DNA of 64,000 nucleotides, taken from assembly GCA_002786025.1 (NCBI GenBank), contig NHNW01000040.1, positions 1 through 64,000 on the forward strand. The letters are read 5' to 3'. Of the stretch, positions 32,937-42,956 are shown piece by piece; the stretch's first letter is position 1; each line of letters opens with the position of its first letter. The notes under the pieces are model-generated. The model had not been told where the DNA came from. It worked only from the letters and a program-made list of their open reading frames with translations, and made no database searches. The position numbers and the translations under genes are program-made. This stretch comes from Zasmidium citrigriseum. Taxonomy: Eukaryota > Ascomycota > Dothideomycetes > Mycosphaerellales > Mycosphaerellaceae.

Positions 32937-34103
32937 TCAGTTGTTGAAGTACACTTCCTTGCAGTGCTTGCACTTGGGCAGGTGCGTCGTCCACTGCTTC
33001 GTCTTGTGCGTGCGCCACACAAAGTCCGAAAACTCCTCGGAGTCGACGAACTCCTGCACCAGCGAGCCCACCGAAAGATCCTTGTCGAAGAACTTGCGCT
33101 TGTTCATCTGGCCGATCAACTTGTCGAGTGGGCACTGGCAGATCTTGCGATCGCCCTTCTCGTGCTGCTCGAGCGAGAATGCACCATCGTCGCCCTTTGG
33201 CGGGTAGAGCGTGAAGGTGTACGTCAGGTATTCGATGAAGGCGTCGCGGGCATAGATTGGGCGCTGGAGCTCGAAGCTGAACTCGTGGATAAGGTCTGCG
33301 TACGAGCCCAGGGTGCGCAGGTAGTTGTTGACGCAGCACTGTCGGACAACACCGTCGTCGAAGATGAAGCGCTTGTTCTCGGCCAGGAAGATGGGTGCGC
33401 TCTCCCAGCGGAGCTGTCTGCAGGTGCTGGCGATGCCTGGCAAGTTGGAAGATACTTTGCTGTGGATGCAGGCGCCGCTCGTGCAAGTTCCAGGCTCTGT
33501 CTTGACGGTGACGGACTGCGTGTCAGGCTCGAGCATGGCGAGACGGTAGATGCGGTTGCGAATCTCGCCGGGGAGCTTGCTGAAGATGCCGATGTTGGAG
33601 GATGGGCAGCCGGGGGCGTTGTCGGAGGTCTTGGTTGGTGCGTTTGGTGAAGTGACGGACGGATCCAACATGGCCACGTCGCGGTCCTCGGGCTCAGGAG
33701 TCTTGGTGTCGCACTTGGGGGTGTCTGGGAACCACTCCTCCATCGCCGCCACCTGCTCGTCGCGGTTGCCGGACCTCCAGACTGTGGCACGGCGCAGGCT
33801 CCTCAGCTCCCGCGACATGCCCTTCAAGGCGGGTGGTGCTGGGATGGGGCCGTAGGCATGGCGGTGTCCCTCGTGTGGAAGTGGGATGAGGTGGACGACC
33901 GAGTCGACGGAAACTTGAGGGTTGAGCTCGATAGCCAGTGGATTAGACATCCAGCGCTTAAGATGAGGAATGTCAGTAAGTGTCTCAGACATGCAGCAAG
34001 ATGAAGGGCTTACGGGAGAGTTGAGGTAGACGCCGGGGGCGACTTGGCCGTACATGGTGGTGATGATGGGGTGGGCGGGGAGTGGGTGCAGTGGCAGTTC
34101 CAT
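32937..34103 (-). CDS. 2EXR-domain (F-box-like) protein
   Basis: About 388 residues if unspliced. The diagnostic segment is FSKLPGEIRNRIYRLAM, followed by ASTCRQLRWESAPIFLAEN, the usual 2EXR order. The C-terminus carries CQCPLDKL and CKHCKEVYF. A stretch at 33957-34013 has a GTAAGC donor, a CTGAC-like branch site and an AAG acceptor, is 57 bases long and has no stop. It is therefore likely a phase-0 intron whose removal shortens the protein by 19 residues (joining NSP to RWMSNP). Function unknown: 2EXR proteins are widespread in ascomycetes and resemble F-box or LRR-less adaptors. It is a distant relative of the array at 47-57 kb. Confidence 0.8.
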   Translation of the reverse strand: MELPLHPLPAHPIITTMYGQVAPGVYLNSPVSPSSCCMSETLTDIPHLKRWMSNPLAIELNPQVSVDSVVHLIPLPHEGHRHAYGPIPAPPALKGMSRELRSLRRATVWRSGNRDEQVAAMEEWFPDTPKCDTKTPEPEDRDVAMLDPSVTSPNAPTKTSDNAPGCPSSNIGIFSKLPGEIRNRIYRLAMLEPDTQSVTVKTEPGTCTSGACIHSKVSSNLPGIASTCRQLRWESAPIFLAENKRFIFDDGVVRQCCVNNYLRTLGSYADLIHEFSFELQRPIYARDAFIEYLTYTFTLYPPKGDDGAFSLEQHEKGDRKICQCPLDKLIGQMNKRKFFDKDLSVGSLVQEFVDSEEFSDFVWRTHKTKQWTTHLPKCKHCKEVYFNN

Positions 34104-34427
34104 GAGTTGCGCTTTCCTCGCCGGGAGGATGAGGTATTTGAAGGGAGGAGCGACGGGTGGGTGATTAGGAGCAAGTCACTGCGCGCGGCTTCCCGCTGCT
34201 TCACTCGCGCTAACAAGCTTCACTGGTCGCCCATCCCTGTCGTCTGCTTCACTTCAGCTTTCACACCTGCGACCCCAAACAGGAAGGCACGCTTTTTGCG
34301 AATGACTTCTTCTCTGCTCTCGTCACTTTCACTCCAGCATTGACAACTATTGCACCCCACGGAAATCCTCTCATCGACACCGAGAACCATCCATCCACAA
34401 CAACAGATCGACTCTGAAACAACGAGC
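34104..34427. other. Intergenic promoter region between divergent genes
   Basis: The stretch separates the minus-strand 2EXR gene from the plus-strand CxxC...H gene. An ATG at 34350 is in frame with the latter, but its first 26 codons look like leader. Confidence 0.4.
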
Positions 34428-35435
34428 ATGGACGACTACCTCGAGCAGGAAAATCGTCGCATTGAGCGGCGACTCTTCCTCATCCAACAGGAGAATGATC
34501 TCCTTCTCCGCCAAGATGAGGTCCAACGCCAAATGCGGACAGCTAGAGGTCTCGCCCCTACGATGCCACCAACTCGACAATCCATTCATGGCCTACCTTT
34601 TCCCACTCTCGGTGCTGCGATCTTGGGTTCGGACGCGAAACCGGTCGACCTCACCACGCCTCCGCCAGAGCAAGGATCTGGACAGGCCGAAGAGGGTCAG
34701 GGCGGCATTGGTCGCGCTCCAATCTCCAACTCCAACGACCATCGTCACCAACCTATTCAGGTCTCCCATCCATCTCAGTCGGCCCGTCCTGCTCAAATTG
34801 CCCAGCAAATGCCCCCTATGCCGACGGAGCCAGCGGCTACTCGCGGTGGCATGGCTCACACTGGTCAAAGTGCCAAGCGAAAGCGTGAACCAAAGGGGAA
34901 TGCGTCGAAGAGAAAATCATCAAAGGGGGGATCGTCGAAGAAAGCACCGCTGAGGACGACGACACGATCTTCAAGCTACAACCCTGCGGTCGATGATCCT
35001 CGGTATGCGAGCATCGTCCGTGATGGAGAGGATCTTTTCGAGCTGCACTGCTACGTGTGCAATGCCAATGCCACTGGAACCCGAACCAGGAGTGCCTTCT
35101 TCCGTGGCGTTCATGGTCTGGTCAGCCACATCAATCAAGCACATCCTGATGATATCTCGAACCGCCTTACAGCAGCAGTGGCCCTTCAGCGTGGCAAGAA
35201 GAGAAAGCTTACTCAGGCTGAAGTTCAAGCCGTGCAAAACAAACGGCACAACGAGTTCGTTGTCGAGAGAGTGCTCAGAGGTAAGACCAGGGAAGATATT
35301 TCTGAAACTGATTGGGCTATTAACTCTCGTCAGGTGCCTAGTTACCAGTGTTTCCTGCACACGACACGAGCGACTGAGTGTTCTCCAAACATTCACGGAC
35401 AGCATGGCCACGGAACACCCAGTATCAACAATTGA
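34428..35435 (+). CDS. CxxC...HxxxxH zinc-finger-like protein (pair member 1)
   Basis: The N-terminus is a charged coiled coil (LEQENRRIERRLFLIQQEND). A long Pro-, Gln- and Ser-rich region follows, then a basic patch (KRKREPKGNASKRKSSKGG) that could be a nuclear signal. Near the C-terminus, CYVCNANATG and GVHGLVSHINQAHPDD give a Cys-x2-Cys ... His-x4-His arrangement like a C2H2 zinc finger. A likely intron at 35281-35333 (GTAAGA donor, TTAAC branch, CAG acceptor) would end the protein at VLRGA with a stop at 35339-35341. Read unspliced, it continues to 35435. The next gene has the same finger layout. Probably nuclear; function unknown. Confidence 0.65.
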   Translation: MDDYLEQENRRIERRLFLIQQENDLLLRQDEVQRQMRTARGLAPTMPPTRQSIHGLPFPTLGAAILGSDAKPVDLTTPPPEQGSGQAEEGQGGIGRAPISNSNDHRHQPIQVSHPSQSARPAQIAQQMPPMPTEPAATRGGMAHTGQSAKRKREPKGNASKRKSSKGGSSKKAPLRTTTRSSSYNPAVDDPRYASIVRDGEDLFELHCYVCNANATGTRTRSAFFRGVHGLVSHINQAHPDDISNRLTAAVALQRGKKRKLTQAEVQAVQNKRHNEFVVERVLRGKTREDISETDWAINSRQVPSYQCFLHTTRATECSPNIHGQHGHGTPSINN

Positions 35436-35878
35436 CTGACACATACGGACACAGTGGACTGGATTGGGATTTTGCTATAATACAACATGGATTTCTCATA
35501 AGTTTTGATTTCAGAGGCTTGGGAAGGTTTTAGGGGAAGACTTGGGGATATGTCGATGGAAGTGATGTCTAGCAAATGAAAGGTTGGTTCAGTTTCATCT
35601 GTTGCCACTCGATATCTCTTCACTTATGCTGCTTCCAGCATGTGACAGACCCTTAAAGCAGACTACAAAAGGGTGCTTTTCTTCCGTCTGCTTTCTCTCT
35701 TCTACAACCCACTTCCAACACTCACCATCCACTTCATCTCTCAATACCACCATATCCAACGACGAACACACGACTGCTGCACACCAAATTCACTAACGTC
35801 CGCAATCGCCGGCTCTCTACACCTGGCACCCGACTGAACCCTCCACAGGAACCAAGGGCAGTCTCAAGTCACGTCACC
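35436..35878. other. Intergenic DNA between the paired finger genes
   Basis: No gene seen. It holds the 3' end of the first and the promoter and pyrimidine-rich leader of the second finger gene. Confidence 0.4.
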
Positions 35879-37492
35879 ATGGTGACCATCGCCGACATCA
35901 GAGCCGACAACGTGGTGCTCAGTAAGCTGGAAAAGGATCGACAAGAAGCGAAGCGGAACCTGGAGAGAATCAAATGGGAGAACACGTTGGCGGAGATCGA
36001 ACAGACTGAGGCGAAGATCAGAGAAAAGCATAAGGAACCAGTCGACATGACGGATGACCGGGAGCTACAGGAGGACCAGGAGGACCAGAAGAATCAGTAT
36101 GATCAGGACGACCAGAATAACCAAGTGACGAAGATCAAAGAGGAGTACGACGACGACGAAGACCAAAATGTTCGCGAGGCATCGGTAGACGCCACCGACG
36201 AGATGCGTCGCGGCAATCAGCCATACCAGGATCCACGACGGTATCAGTGGCATGCGAACCAGCAAACTCCGGCCGCCAATGCCGCCCATTACGGATACGC
36301 GGCACCGGTGCAGCACCGGCTTCGAGCTCACGATATGCAACAGCAAGGCCACACTTTCGGTCAGTTGCACCAAGGCGTCCACCAAGCTCAGCAAGGATAT
36401 GGTCGAGACTTTGCGCCAAGACAAAGCCACGGTCATTCTCACCTGGGTAGACTGCCAGAATCCAACTATGGCCCCTACCCTCCTGTCAACCACACCACGC
36501 CACGGGTCCCATACGATGCCCGAAGATGGCAAGGACAGCATATGAGAGGCGACTCACCATACAACAATCAACGTCGACCACTTCTGCCTACCCCCGAAGC
36601 GGAGGCGCAGCCCAGGGATATCCCGCCACATCGTGGCGCTGCTGAGCTCTTCCAGTATGGCCGAGATCCTGCGCGGTCACCGGTTGAAGTACATCGCCAT
36701 GGGTCGAACAACCAGCTTCGTACACCACAGCACATCCCAGAAGCGACCGCTGGACAGGTCGCTTCAAATGCAAGACCATCGACTGCAGGATTCGGCAACG
36801 CAAACGAGCAAATATTCGAGCAGCAAGCAGCTACAGACGGCACCGGGTCCGACACGGGACGATACACACACCTCTACGATTATGTGAGACAGTTCCCGAC
36901 TTTGGTAGAGAAGCCAGACGGCACTGGATATTGGGAACTTCGGTGCAAATTCTGCAATGGCAACATGGCAAGATCAGCATCCAAGGCGAAGCATGGCAAG
37001 CCAATTGCTGGCATTCCCGGCTTCAGATTCCACATGAAGTTCTGCCACCCCGACAAGTTCGCCAAAGGCCAGAGTCTTGATGCAGACACGGTCCTCGACA
37101 TGTGCATCAAAGAGTGCGACCTTACGCACAAGCAAGTCCTCGACATGAAGAAGGGCAAGAAGGGAGCGTATCAGATCGAGCTTACACCTGGACCCCCTGC
37201 TCACGAGGACGCTAGTGTGAGAGCCGCGCGCGCGAAGAGACCACGAAAGGTTGGGAAGCGGAAGAAGCGAAGCAAGGACGAGGATGAGCACGAGGCGGTG
37301 AAAGTCCAGTCTAAGCGGAGGCGTAGTGCTGCCACTGCACAAGAGGAGCAGCTGGAGAGCCCTCATCCCAATCACGACTACCAACCTGAGGAGGTCGACG
37401 AGGACTCGGATTTCCAGCTGGACGATGACGATCCACCACACAGGGGCAAGAAAGTCCAAAAGACGAGTGAAGACGAAGACTCATACGAATGA
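35879..37492 (+). CDS. CxxC...HxxxxH zinc-finger-like protein (pair member 2)
   Basis: A single exon of 537 residues. The N-terminus is coiled coil (KLEKDRQEAKRNLERIKWE), followed by a Gln/Asp/Glu-rich stretch and a long disordered Gln-, His- and Pro-rich region. From about residue 325 comes a folded part: DYVRQFPTLV, then GYWELRCKFCNGN and GIPGFRFHMKFCHPDKFA. This repeats the Cys-x2-Cys ... His-x4-His layout of the upstream gene. C-terminal basic clusters (KRPRKVGKRKKRSKDE; QSKRRRSA) are probable nuclear signals, and the tail is acidic. This looks like a nuclear, possibly DNA-binding or chromatin protein. Confidence 0.75.
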   Translation: MVTIADIRADNVVLSKLEKDRQEAKRNLERIKWENTLAEIEQTEAKIREKHKEPVDMTDDRELQEDQEDQKNQYDQDDQNNQVTKIKEEYDDDEDQNVREASVDATDEMRRGNQPYQDPRRYQWHANQQTPAANAAHYGYAAPVQHRLRAHDMQQQGHTFGQLHQGVHQAQQGYGRDFAPRQSHGHSHLGRLPESNYGPYPPVNHTTPRVPYDARRWQGQHMRGDSPYNNQRRPLLPTPEAEAQPRDIPPHRGAAELFQYGRDPARSPVEVHRHGSNNQLRTPQHIPEATAGQVASNARPSTAGFGNANEQIFEQQAATDGTGSDTGRYTHLYDYVRQFPTLVEKPDGTGYWELRCKFCNGNMARSASKAKHGKPIAGIPGFRFHMKFCHPDKFAKGQSLDADTVLDMCIKECDLTHKQVLDMKKGKKGAYQIELTPGPPAHEDASVRAARAKRPRKVGKRKKRSKDEDEHEAVKVQSKRRRSAATAQEEQLESPHPNHDYQPEEVDEDSDFQLDDDDPPHRGKKVQKTSEDEDSYE

Positions 37493-37957
37493 GACAAGAA
37501 CAAGCAGCACGAGTCTGGTCTGCTCAGTCAAAGCATCAACAAACGGATTTTCTCAAGTTTCCTGTCCGCCGACGGAGATGTTGATTCGAATCCTCTCAGT
37601 TGGTGTAACGACAAAACAGCCACCCGGATATTGTCTCAACAACCCAGAAATTGTCATCTCGTCTGTGACGGCAGAGGCGAGCTCGTCGAGCGAAACCTCC
37701 GTCAACTCAGAAGACGACTTCTCAACTTTGAGCACAGCTCAAAGGCCTGACAAGGCGACTCCTATTCATGACGAACGACATCAACAACACTCTTCAAAAA
37801 CCACACATTGGCACAAAAGTTCTGATTTCCATGGCGACAAGAAAAGGTCTCTACAGCAACATCCCCACAGCGGAAATACTTTATATTACTAGCAACACTA
37901 GATCAAAACCCCCAAGAAAATGAACATATTTATCAAAAACCCCAACCCTTCCCCCTC
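37493..37957. other. Intergenic DNA
   Basis: No gene seen between two convergent transcription units. Short frames here show no domain. Confidence 0.4.
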
Positions 37958-38417
37958 TCAGGTCCCCTCCCCCATCTCCAAAAACCCCTCACAAGCCCCC
38001 GTATCCAAAAACTGCCTACACCCCACAACCTTCTCCCCACACTCATCAACCTCAGCCATCCAAACACACTCCATAACCATCTCCCCATCGTCCTTCAACT
38101 TCGTAATCTGCTGCACCCAACACCAACCCTGCCTCTTCCGCTCATCGATGACGGTACCAAAGACTTTCATCTCGATGTCGGTGTATTTTGCGTATTCGAT
38201 AGCGGCGTGGGCTTCGTATTGGGCGTTTGTGAAGCCGTGGGTTGAAGGGTCGGCGTTTTTGGAGAGGAGATAGGTTAGGGGGGCACGGTGCGGGTGCAGG
38301 TTGGGCTGAGGTGGGTTGAGAGGTGGAAGGGTTGCTGGGTCTGGGCGGCGAGGGTGTGGGAGTGCAGGAGGGGGTTAGGGTTGATTGGATTTTGGTGTAG
38401 AGGTCTGAGGAGGGCAT
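37958..38417 (-). pseudogene. Small protein gene with apparent frameshift in a C-rich stretch
   Basis: The C-terminal two-thirds read as a good protein (LLSKNADPSTHGFTNAQYEAHAAIEYA, then MKVFGTVIDERKRQGWCWVQQI, ending DTGACEGFLEMG). That frame lacks a start codon: it is stopped upstream by TAA within a C-rich stretch. The nearest ATG with coding character (38417, MPSSDLYTKIQSTLTP) is in another frame, and the two frames meet at an ACCCCCTCCTGC stretch. No GT-AG intron reconciles them. One base is probably missing or extra, or the gene is newly broken. I do not recognise the family. Confidence 0.5.
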
Positions 38418-38829
38418 TGTTGGATTGTGGTGAGATGAAGGCAGAGGTGACGAGAGGAAAAGACACTTGGGATGAGAGGTCTTACAATCGGTCACGAGTG
38501 GCATGTGGGATCAGCTTGCCGCTGAGAAAGGAGATAGAAGCGCGAGCGCAGAGCTATCCTCGGACTACCTAAAAGCCGTGTGGACGACAGTGTAGTTGAC
38601 TGTTGTATGGTAACATGATGTCCAGGAGCTTGGCGTCCCTGTGAATAAGGCTGCGCTCAGGGGTAATCCACCCTTCGCCAAACTCCCGACTGCTTTTCCC
38701 AACTCCACAACATTGATACTCCAAGTCTACAACTACGAAACTGAGGAACAGCTGCGAAAGCTCTCCAATCCAATCGCCAATCCCTTGCGAAATCGTTGAA
38801 GCCAACCATAACCACCAACCCCACAACCC
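38418..38829. other. Intergenic promoter region between divergent genes
   Basis: No gene seen. The stretch separates the minus-strand frameshifted gene from the small plus-strand membrane-protein gene. Confidence 0.35.
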
Positions 38830-39162
38830 ATGGCACTCACGGCCTCCCCCCTCCTCCTAATCACCCTCTCCCTAACCCTCTTCTTCAACACCGAAACCCT
38901 GATCGAATTCCTCACGGGCCTGCATCTCGAGGACTCCTTACTCGCTCTCCTCCTCACCGCGATAGTAAAACTCCTGCTCACAGTAGCAATTTTCTACGGC
39001 TTTCTGGCATTACTCGAAGATCCTGTGGAGCAGAGTCCGACTTGGCATGAACGACAGATGGCGAATAATGGTGGGGGAAGGGGTTGTTGTGGGGGATTGC
39101 AGTATGGAACGGTGAAAGGCGAGAGAGATGTTGGGAGGGAGAGGAGTAGGAGTATGCCCTGA
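38830..39162 (+). CDS. Small membrane protein of unknown function
   Basis: A 110-residue single-exon protein with two hydrophobic segments in its first 63 residues (MALTASPLLLITLSLTLFF; LLALLLTAIVKLLLTVAIFYGFLALL). A polar, Gly-, Cys- and Arg-rich tail (GGGRGCCGGLQYG, then RERSRSMP) follows. The size and layout suggest an ER- or mitochondrial-membrane accessory protein. Its stop lies about 100 bases from the stop of the convergent GT90 gene. No family recognised. Confidence 0.6.
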   Translation: MALTASPLLLITLSLTLFFNTETLIEFLTGLHLEDSLLALLLTAIVKLLLTVAIFYGFLALLEDPVEQSPTWHERQMANNGGGRGCCGGLQYGTVKGERDVGRERSRSMP

Positions 39163-39260
39163 GGCGTCCTCTCTCAAAGCGCTATGTACAATGCACGCTC
39201 GAACGCTCAGAATCTATGTACAACACAACAGCAAATTTCACGCCATGCATACAACCTTCA

Positions 39261-42200
39261 TCACGAAGTCATCCTAAACCCCAACTCCGCCCTCCTATCA
39301 TCCGTCAACCGTCCCCACTCCAACAACAACCGAAAAAAGTAAATCTCCATATCCTCTTTCCTGAGCGCCTGCTCCGCCCATTCCCTCCCACCCTCAGCAA
39401 TCCTCTCCGCAGCCTGAACATGCGGATCGACTTTAACTTCCACAGTCCCACCATCAAGCGTCCCGTCAATACCCTGGAAATACGCCAGCGTGGCCCAAAA
39501 GCCTTGACCCCTCAGATCGAGAGGAACAAAATGCGCCCAGGGCGTGATGCGACCATCCCACCACTCGCGGAAGAGCGCAGCCTTGAAAGGCAGCGAGCGG
39601 GATTGTAAGAATGGCAAAAAGCGGCCGGAAAATCCCGCGCCATCGAGATCGAGGAGGTACTTATACTTCCAATGATCCTGGAAATCCGAAGCCGGGACCA
39701 AAGGCGCGAATTCCTTGGCTTGATTCTTGCAATCCGGTCCGGCGCAGCGGGCGATGCTATCGACGACGTGGATGTCGGTTTTGAACATGGAGGTGAGTTT
39801 TGAGGAGGGGAGGCTCCAGTAGGAGTACTTTCTGCTCTTTTCGGTGGGGAGGAGTAGGGGCTGGGGTGGGGCGGAGTTGTTGACGTTGTTGGCGAGATGG
39901 ACGAAGCGCTGGCGGGTCATACCGCGCCATTGGCCTCGTCCTTGGGATACGCCTTCGGAGGTGGCCCCGCGCCAGAAGATGGTGTCGTCTTTTTCGGCGA
40001 AGGGCTTGTCGGGGCGCTCGTCGTTGGGAGCGTATTTTGCTTTCTCCAGGTAGTTCCATGCGGATGGATAGAGGATGTCGTTGAATCCGTGTGCTTTGGA
40101 TTGAGAGAAGAGCGGGTACAGCTCATGTGTTCCTTTGAAAGAAGCAGGCGAGAGGTAGAGACCATGGAGATCTGCAAGGTCGGGCTGATGGCAGATGTCT
40201 GCTGCTACGGTCCAGTTGGCCAAGAAAGCGCCCAGAGATTGTGGATGGGCACATTCAGTGCAGAAGCTGCCGGTGTCCCAGTGTCGTACTGTGCGCGCTG
40301 GAGAACCCGGCGGGCAGACTACGCTTCCGAAGCGGTGGAAAATTTGCTGCCACGACACTTCTTGGAGCGGCGAGTCTGGGATATTATCTTCAGAGATGGG
40401 CTTCCACTGCCCAGCACGATCGTCACTGAATGATGTTCGCAGTTGATCTTGCGGTTTCTTCAGGAGATCCGCCTTTTCAAATTGTGCAACACCCAACATT
40501 TTGGTGAGATCCTCGTGTGGCACAGTGACTCTGCATTCATCGTTTAGGTTGAAGGCAAGATCCATATCTGGAAGCCACTGCGCAAACTTGCCAATCAGTT
40601 CTGCAAGTCCGTCAGGCATCCACTTATGCGTGGGAACAATGTTTGGAGCAACAGTGACTTGACCGTTGCGAATACTGATGCCCGCGACGTCATTCCATTG
40701 ATTGGCTATCATCTCCCATGTTCGATCTCTGATCTCGTGCGGCTCGAGGGCGTAGAACGGCTCCAAGTCGCGGTAGATGCTGTCAAAATCGTCGATCACT
40801 GTAGAGTTTCGTTCTGTAGCATACCGATACCAGTGGTCGAAGCCAGGTGGTGGTTGCTGGCCATATCTGTCCCTGTAATGATTGACGGCCTCTGCGAGAC
40901 TGGTACTCGCAGACGTCTGGTTGAGATATACCTGATGATGCCGCTGTGCTTCAAACATGAGCATATCGATGGGGTGGTAGTTGACTTCTGTCCTGGACGA
41001 GGCCCACAAGCCGGTCCACACAAAGAATAGCACGAGCATCGTCAAGTAGAATGCTGACGGCACCTTGCGGAACAGCGACCCGGGGGTATACTCGCTCCTG
41101 GTGTCTTGCACGGTCTCCAAGTGGAAATAGGTCATTAGACCAAGCATGGCGAGTGAAGCGCCAAGGAAAGCCAGTCCTGTAGAGTGTGGCGGAAATGGGT
41201 GTCCGTTCGCCCATGCAGCAGCAGTCGCAGCAGTCATGAGGGAGGTGAAGGTTGTTAATACAGTCGTTGTCATGACGCCTACTTGTAGGATCTAAAAACG
41301 TCAGCTTTGGGCGTAACACTCAATTGGACTTGACTCACCATGACCATGGCACACAGCAAAGTGCAAGCAATGAATAGGTCCAGTTTCAAAACGCTCCAGA
41401 AGTACTGATGGGGTATCGTCAAAATCCAAGTGCGATCGTTATCTTGAACGATGTAGTATACAATGCCGATAAAAAGCAAGACAGCGGCTGCTGACTACTT
41501 GCTATTAGTCTCTGTTGGTACTTCAAAAGGTATGTGCTGTTACTTACAAGCAGAGCATAGCCGACTGAAGCAAAGCGCAACGCGGCGTTCCTGGACGCTC
41601 GCGCATCCTGTGCCGTCAACAAACTGTAAATGCAAAACACAATGGCCACGTCCAGACCGGTCCCCAGACGCTGCAGTTGGGGCACCAGCCATCGGAATGG
41701 CAGGCCAGCAGCGCATATAAAAGTCGAAGCTGGACTTGAAACTGAGCTCATTGCCAGCATACAGCCCAGGACAGTCAATGCGACTGTAGCAATGCAGCTA
41801 TAGGGCGATCGAGCGATGGCCCGTTCCAGCGATTCATAGACGCTGGAGTCCAAATCGTCATCGTTCGCAGTCCTTCTCTTCTTCCTTTGCACTGTCCAAT
41901 AGTCCCAGGCAGCGAACGCGAGTGGTAGAAGGGGTTCCCAACTCGTTTGCGAACACTGAACGTTCCGTAGGACCTCTCTGAGCAGCTCCACTCTTAGACA
42001 GAGCAAAGCCACCAGCAAGAGAAAGACTATCCGCAGCTTTCGCAGACTGCTCGGGTATGCCACATCCTCAGGGTACGGACTAGGTTCTCTTGAGGCATGC
42101 GGTTGTCCAACCTCCGCCAGCGGGACTGCCTCATATCTCCCACCTCTATGTGACCTGCCCCCATCCCGCGGTAACCACCTGCTCAGACCAATTACAGCGC

Positions 42201-42388
42201 CGCCGGAACACGCGAGGGTAGCGATGGAGGGGTGGACGGTCTTGTCGAAGGCGATGGTGGACTTGGCGGCGATGGTTACGGAGATGGTGCCGAGGACAAG
42301 GCCGCGGAGGGGGTGTTAGCGACTACCAAACTGAGCGGGAGGATGTTGAGGTGTCTTACAGGAAGGCCGGCCACTTCGCACGGTCCAT
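39261..42388 (-). CDS. GT90 (CAP10/CAP59-like) glycosyltransferase, multi-span N-terminus
   Basis: Family GT90 enzyme, typically a UDP-xylose- or glucose-using transferase in the secretory pathway; related to cryptococcal capsule-associated proteins. The C-terminal catalytic part holds TIFWRGATSEG, KYKYLLDLDGAGFSGRF and a typical end near EMEIYFFRLLLEW-like sequence. The N-terminal half has many hydrophobic spans and lies in several exons. Introns 41495-41547 and 41292-41338 are clear, GT-AG and in phase. The first exon probably begins with ATG at 42388 (MDRAKWPAF), with a good donor at about 42359, but no AG acceptor fits the clearly coding stretch that begins at LRGLVLGTISV. The 5' end is therefore uncertain. 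Total about 950-1000 residues. Confidence 0.85.
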
Positions 42389-42956
42389 GACATTGCTGGA
42401 GGTCATGTATCAGACAACCTTGTCCTCATGCCAAGCTGCCCGTTCCTGGAGTCGTCGACGCCTGGGTTGGCTGGCCGGCAAACAAGGTTTGTGTTTGAGG
42501 CGATCCTACTGAGTCGATATGGTATCCGTTGCGCTCTCGATCTGGAAAGGTGCTCGGGTGGTCTATGCTGTTCGTATGGGAGAGTCAGTGGCGGTATGGA
42601 GGTATGAATGCCGTCTTCAGCCTGCGTCCGCTTTCAATCTCTTCGGCTGCCGGTGGCATGCCACTCGGTTCGGCAATCTCGCCCGGCTCGGTCGGCCCGA
42701 TCCACGTGGCGCCGATCTTGTGGAGAAAGCTTGTTTTGGCTTTTGAGACGAACTTTTGTTCCGTTCGATTTTCAGACCTCACTGTACGATCATATACGAC
42801 GGCTGTTGACGAGGCGCTCGATATTCACCTGGAGACTAAGACTGGCGCTATGGGTGAAATGCAGTCACGATAGCACGGCGCGGGGTGATCTGACAGTTTG
42901 GCCTGCTGAACAAACATTTGCGATACCACCACTCCAGACGAACTCCCACCGCAGCC
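42389..42956. other. Intergenic promoter region between divergent genes
   Basis: The stretch separates the GT90 gene from the RNA acetyltransferase gene. Short open frames here have no domain. Confidence 0.4.

Noticed and set aside
32907..33650. Plus-strand open frame of 247 codons
   Set aside because: Antisense to the 2EXR gene at 32937-34103, which carries recognisable motifs; the plus-strand product does not.
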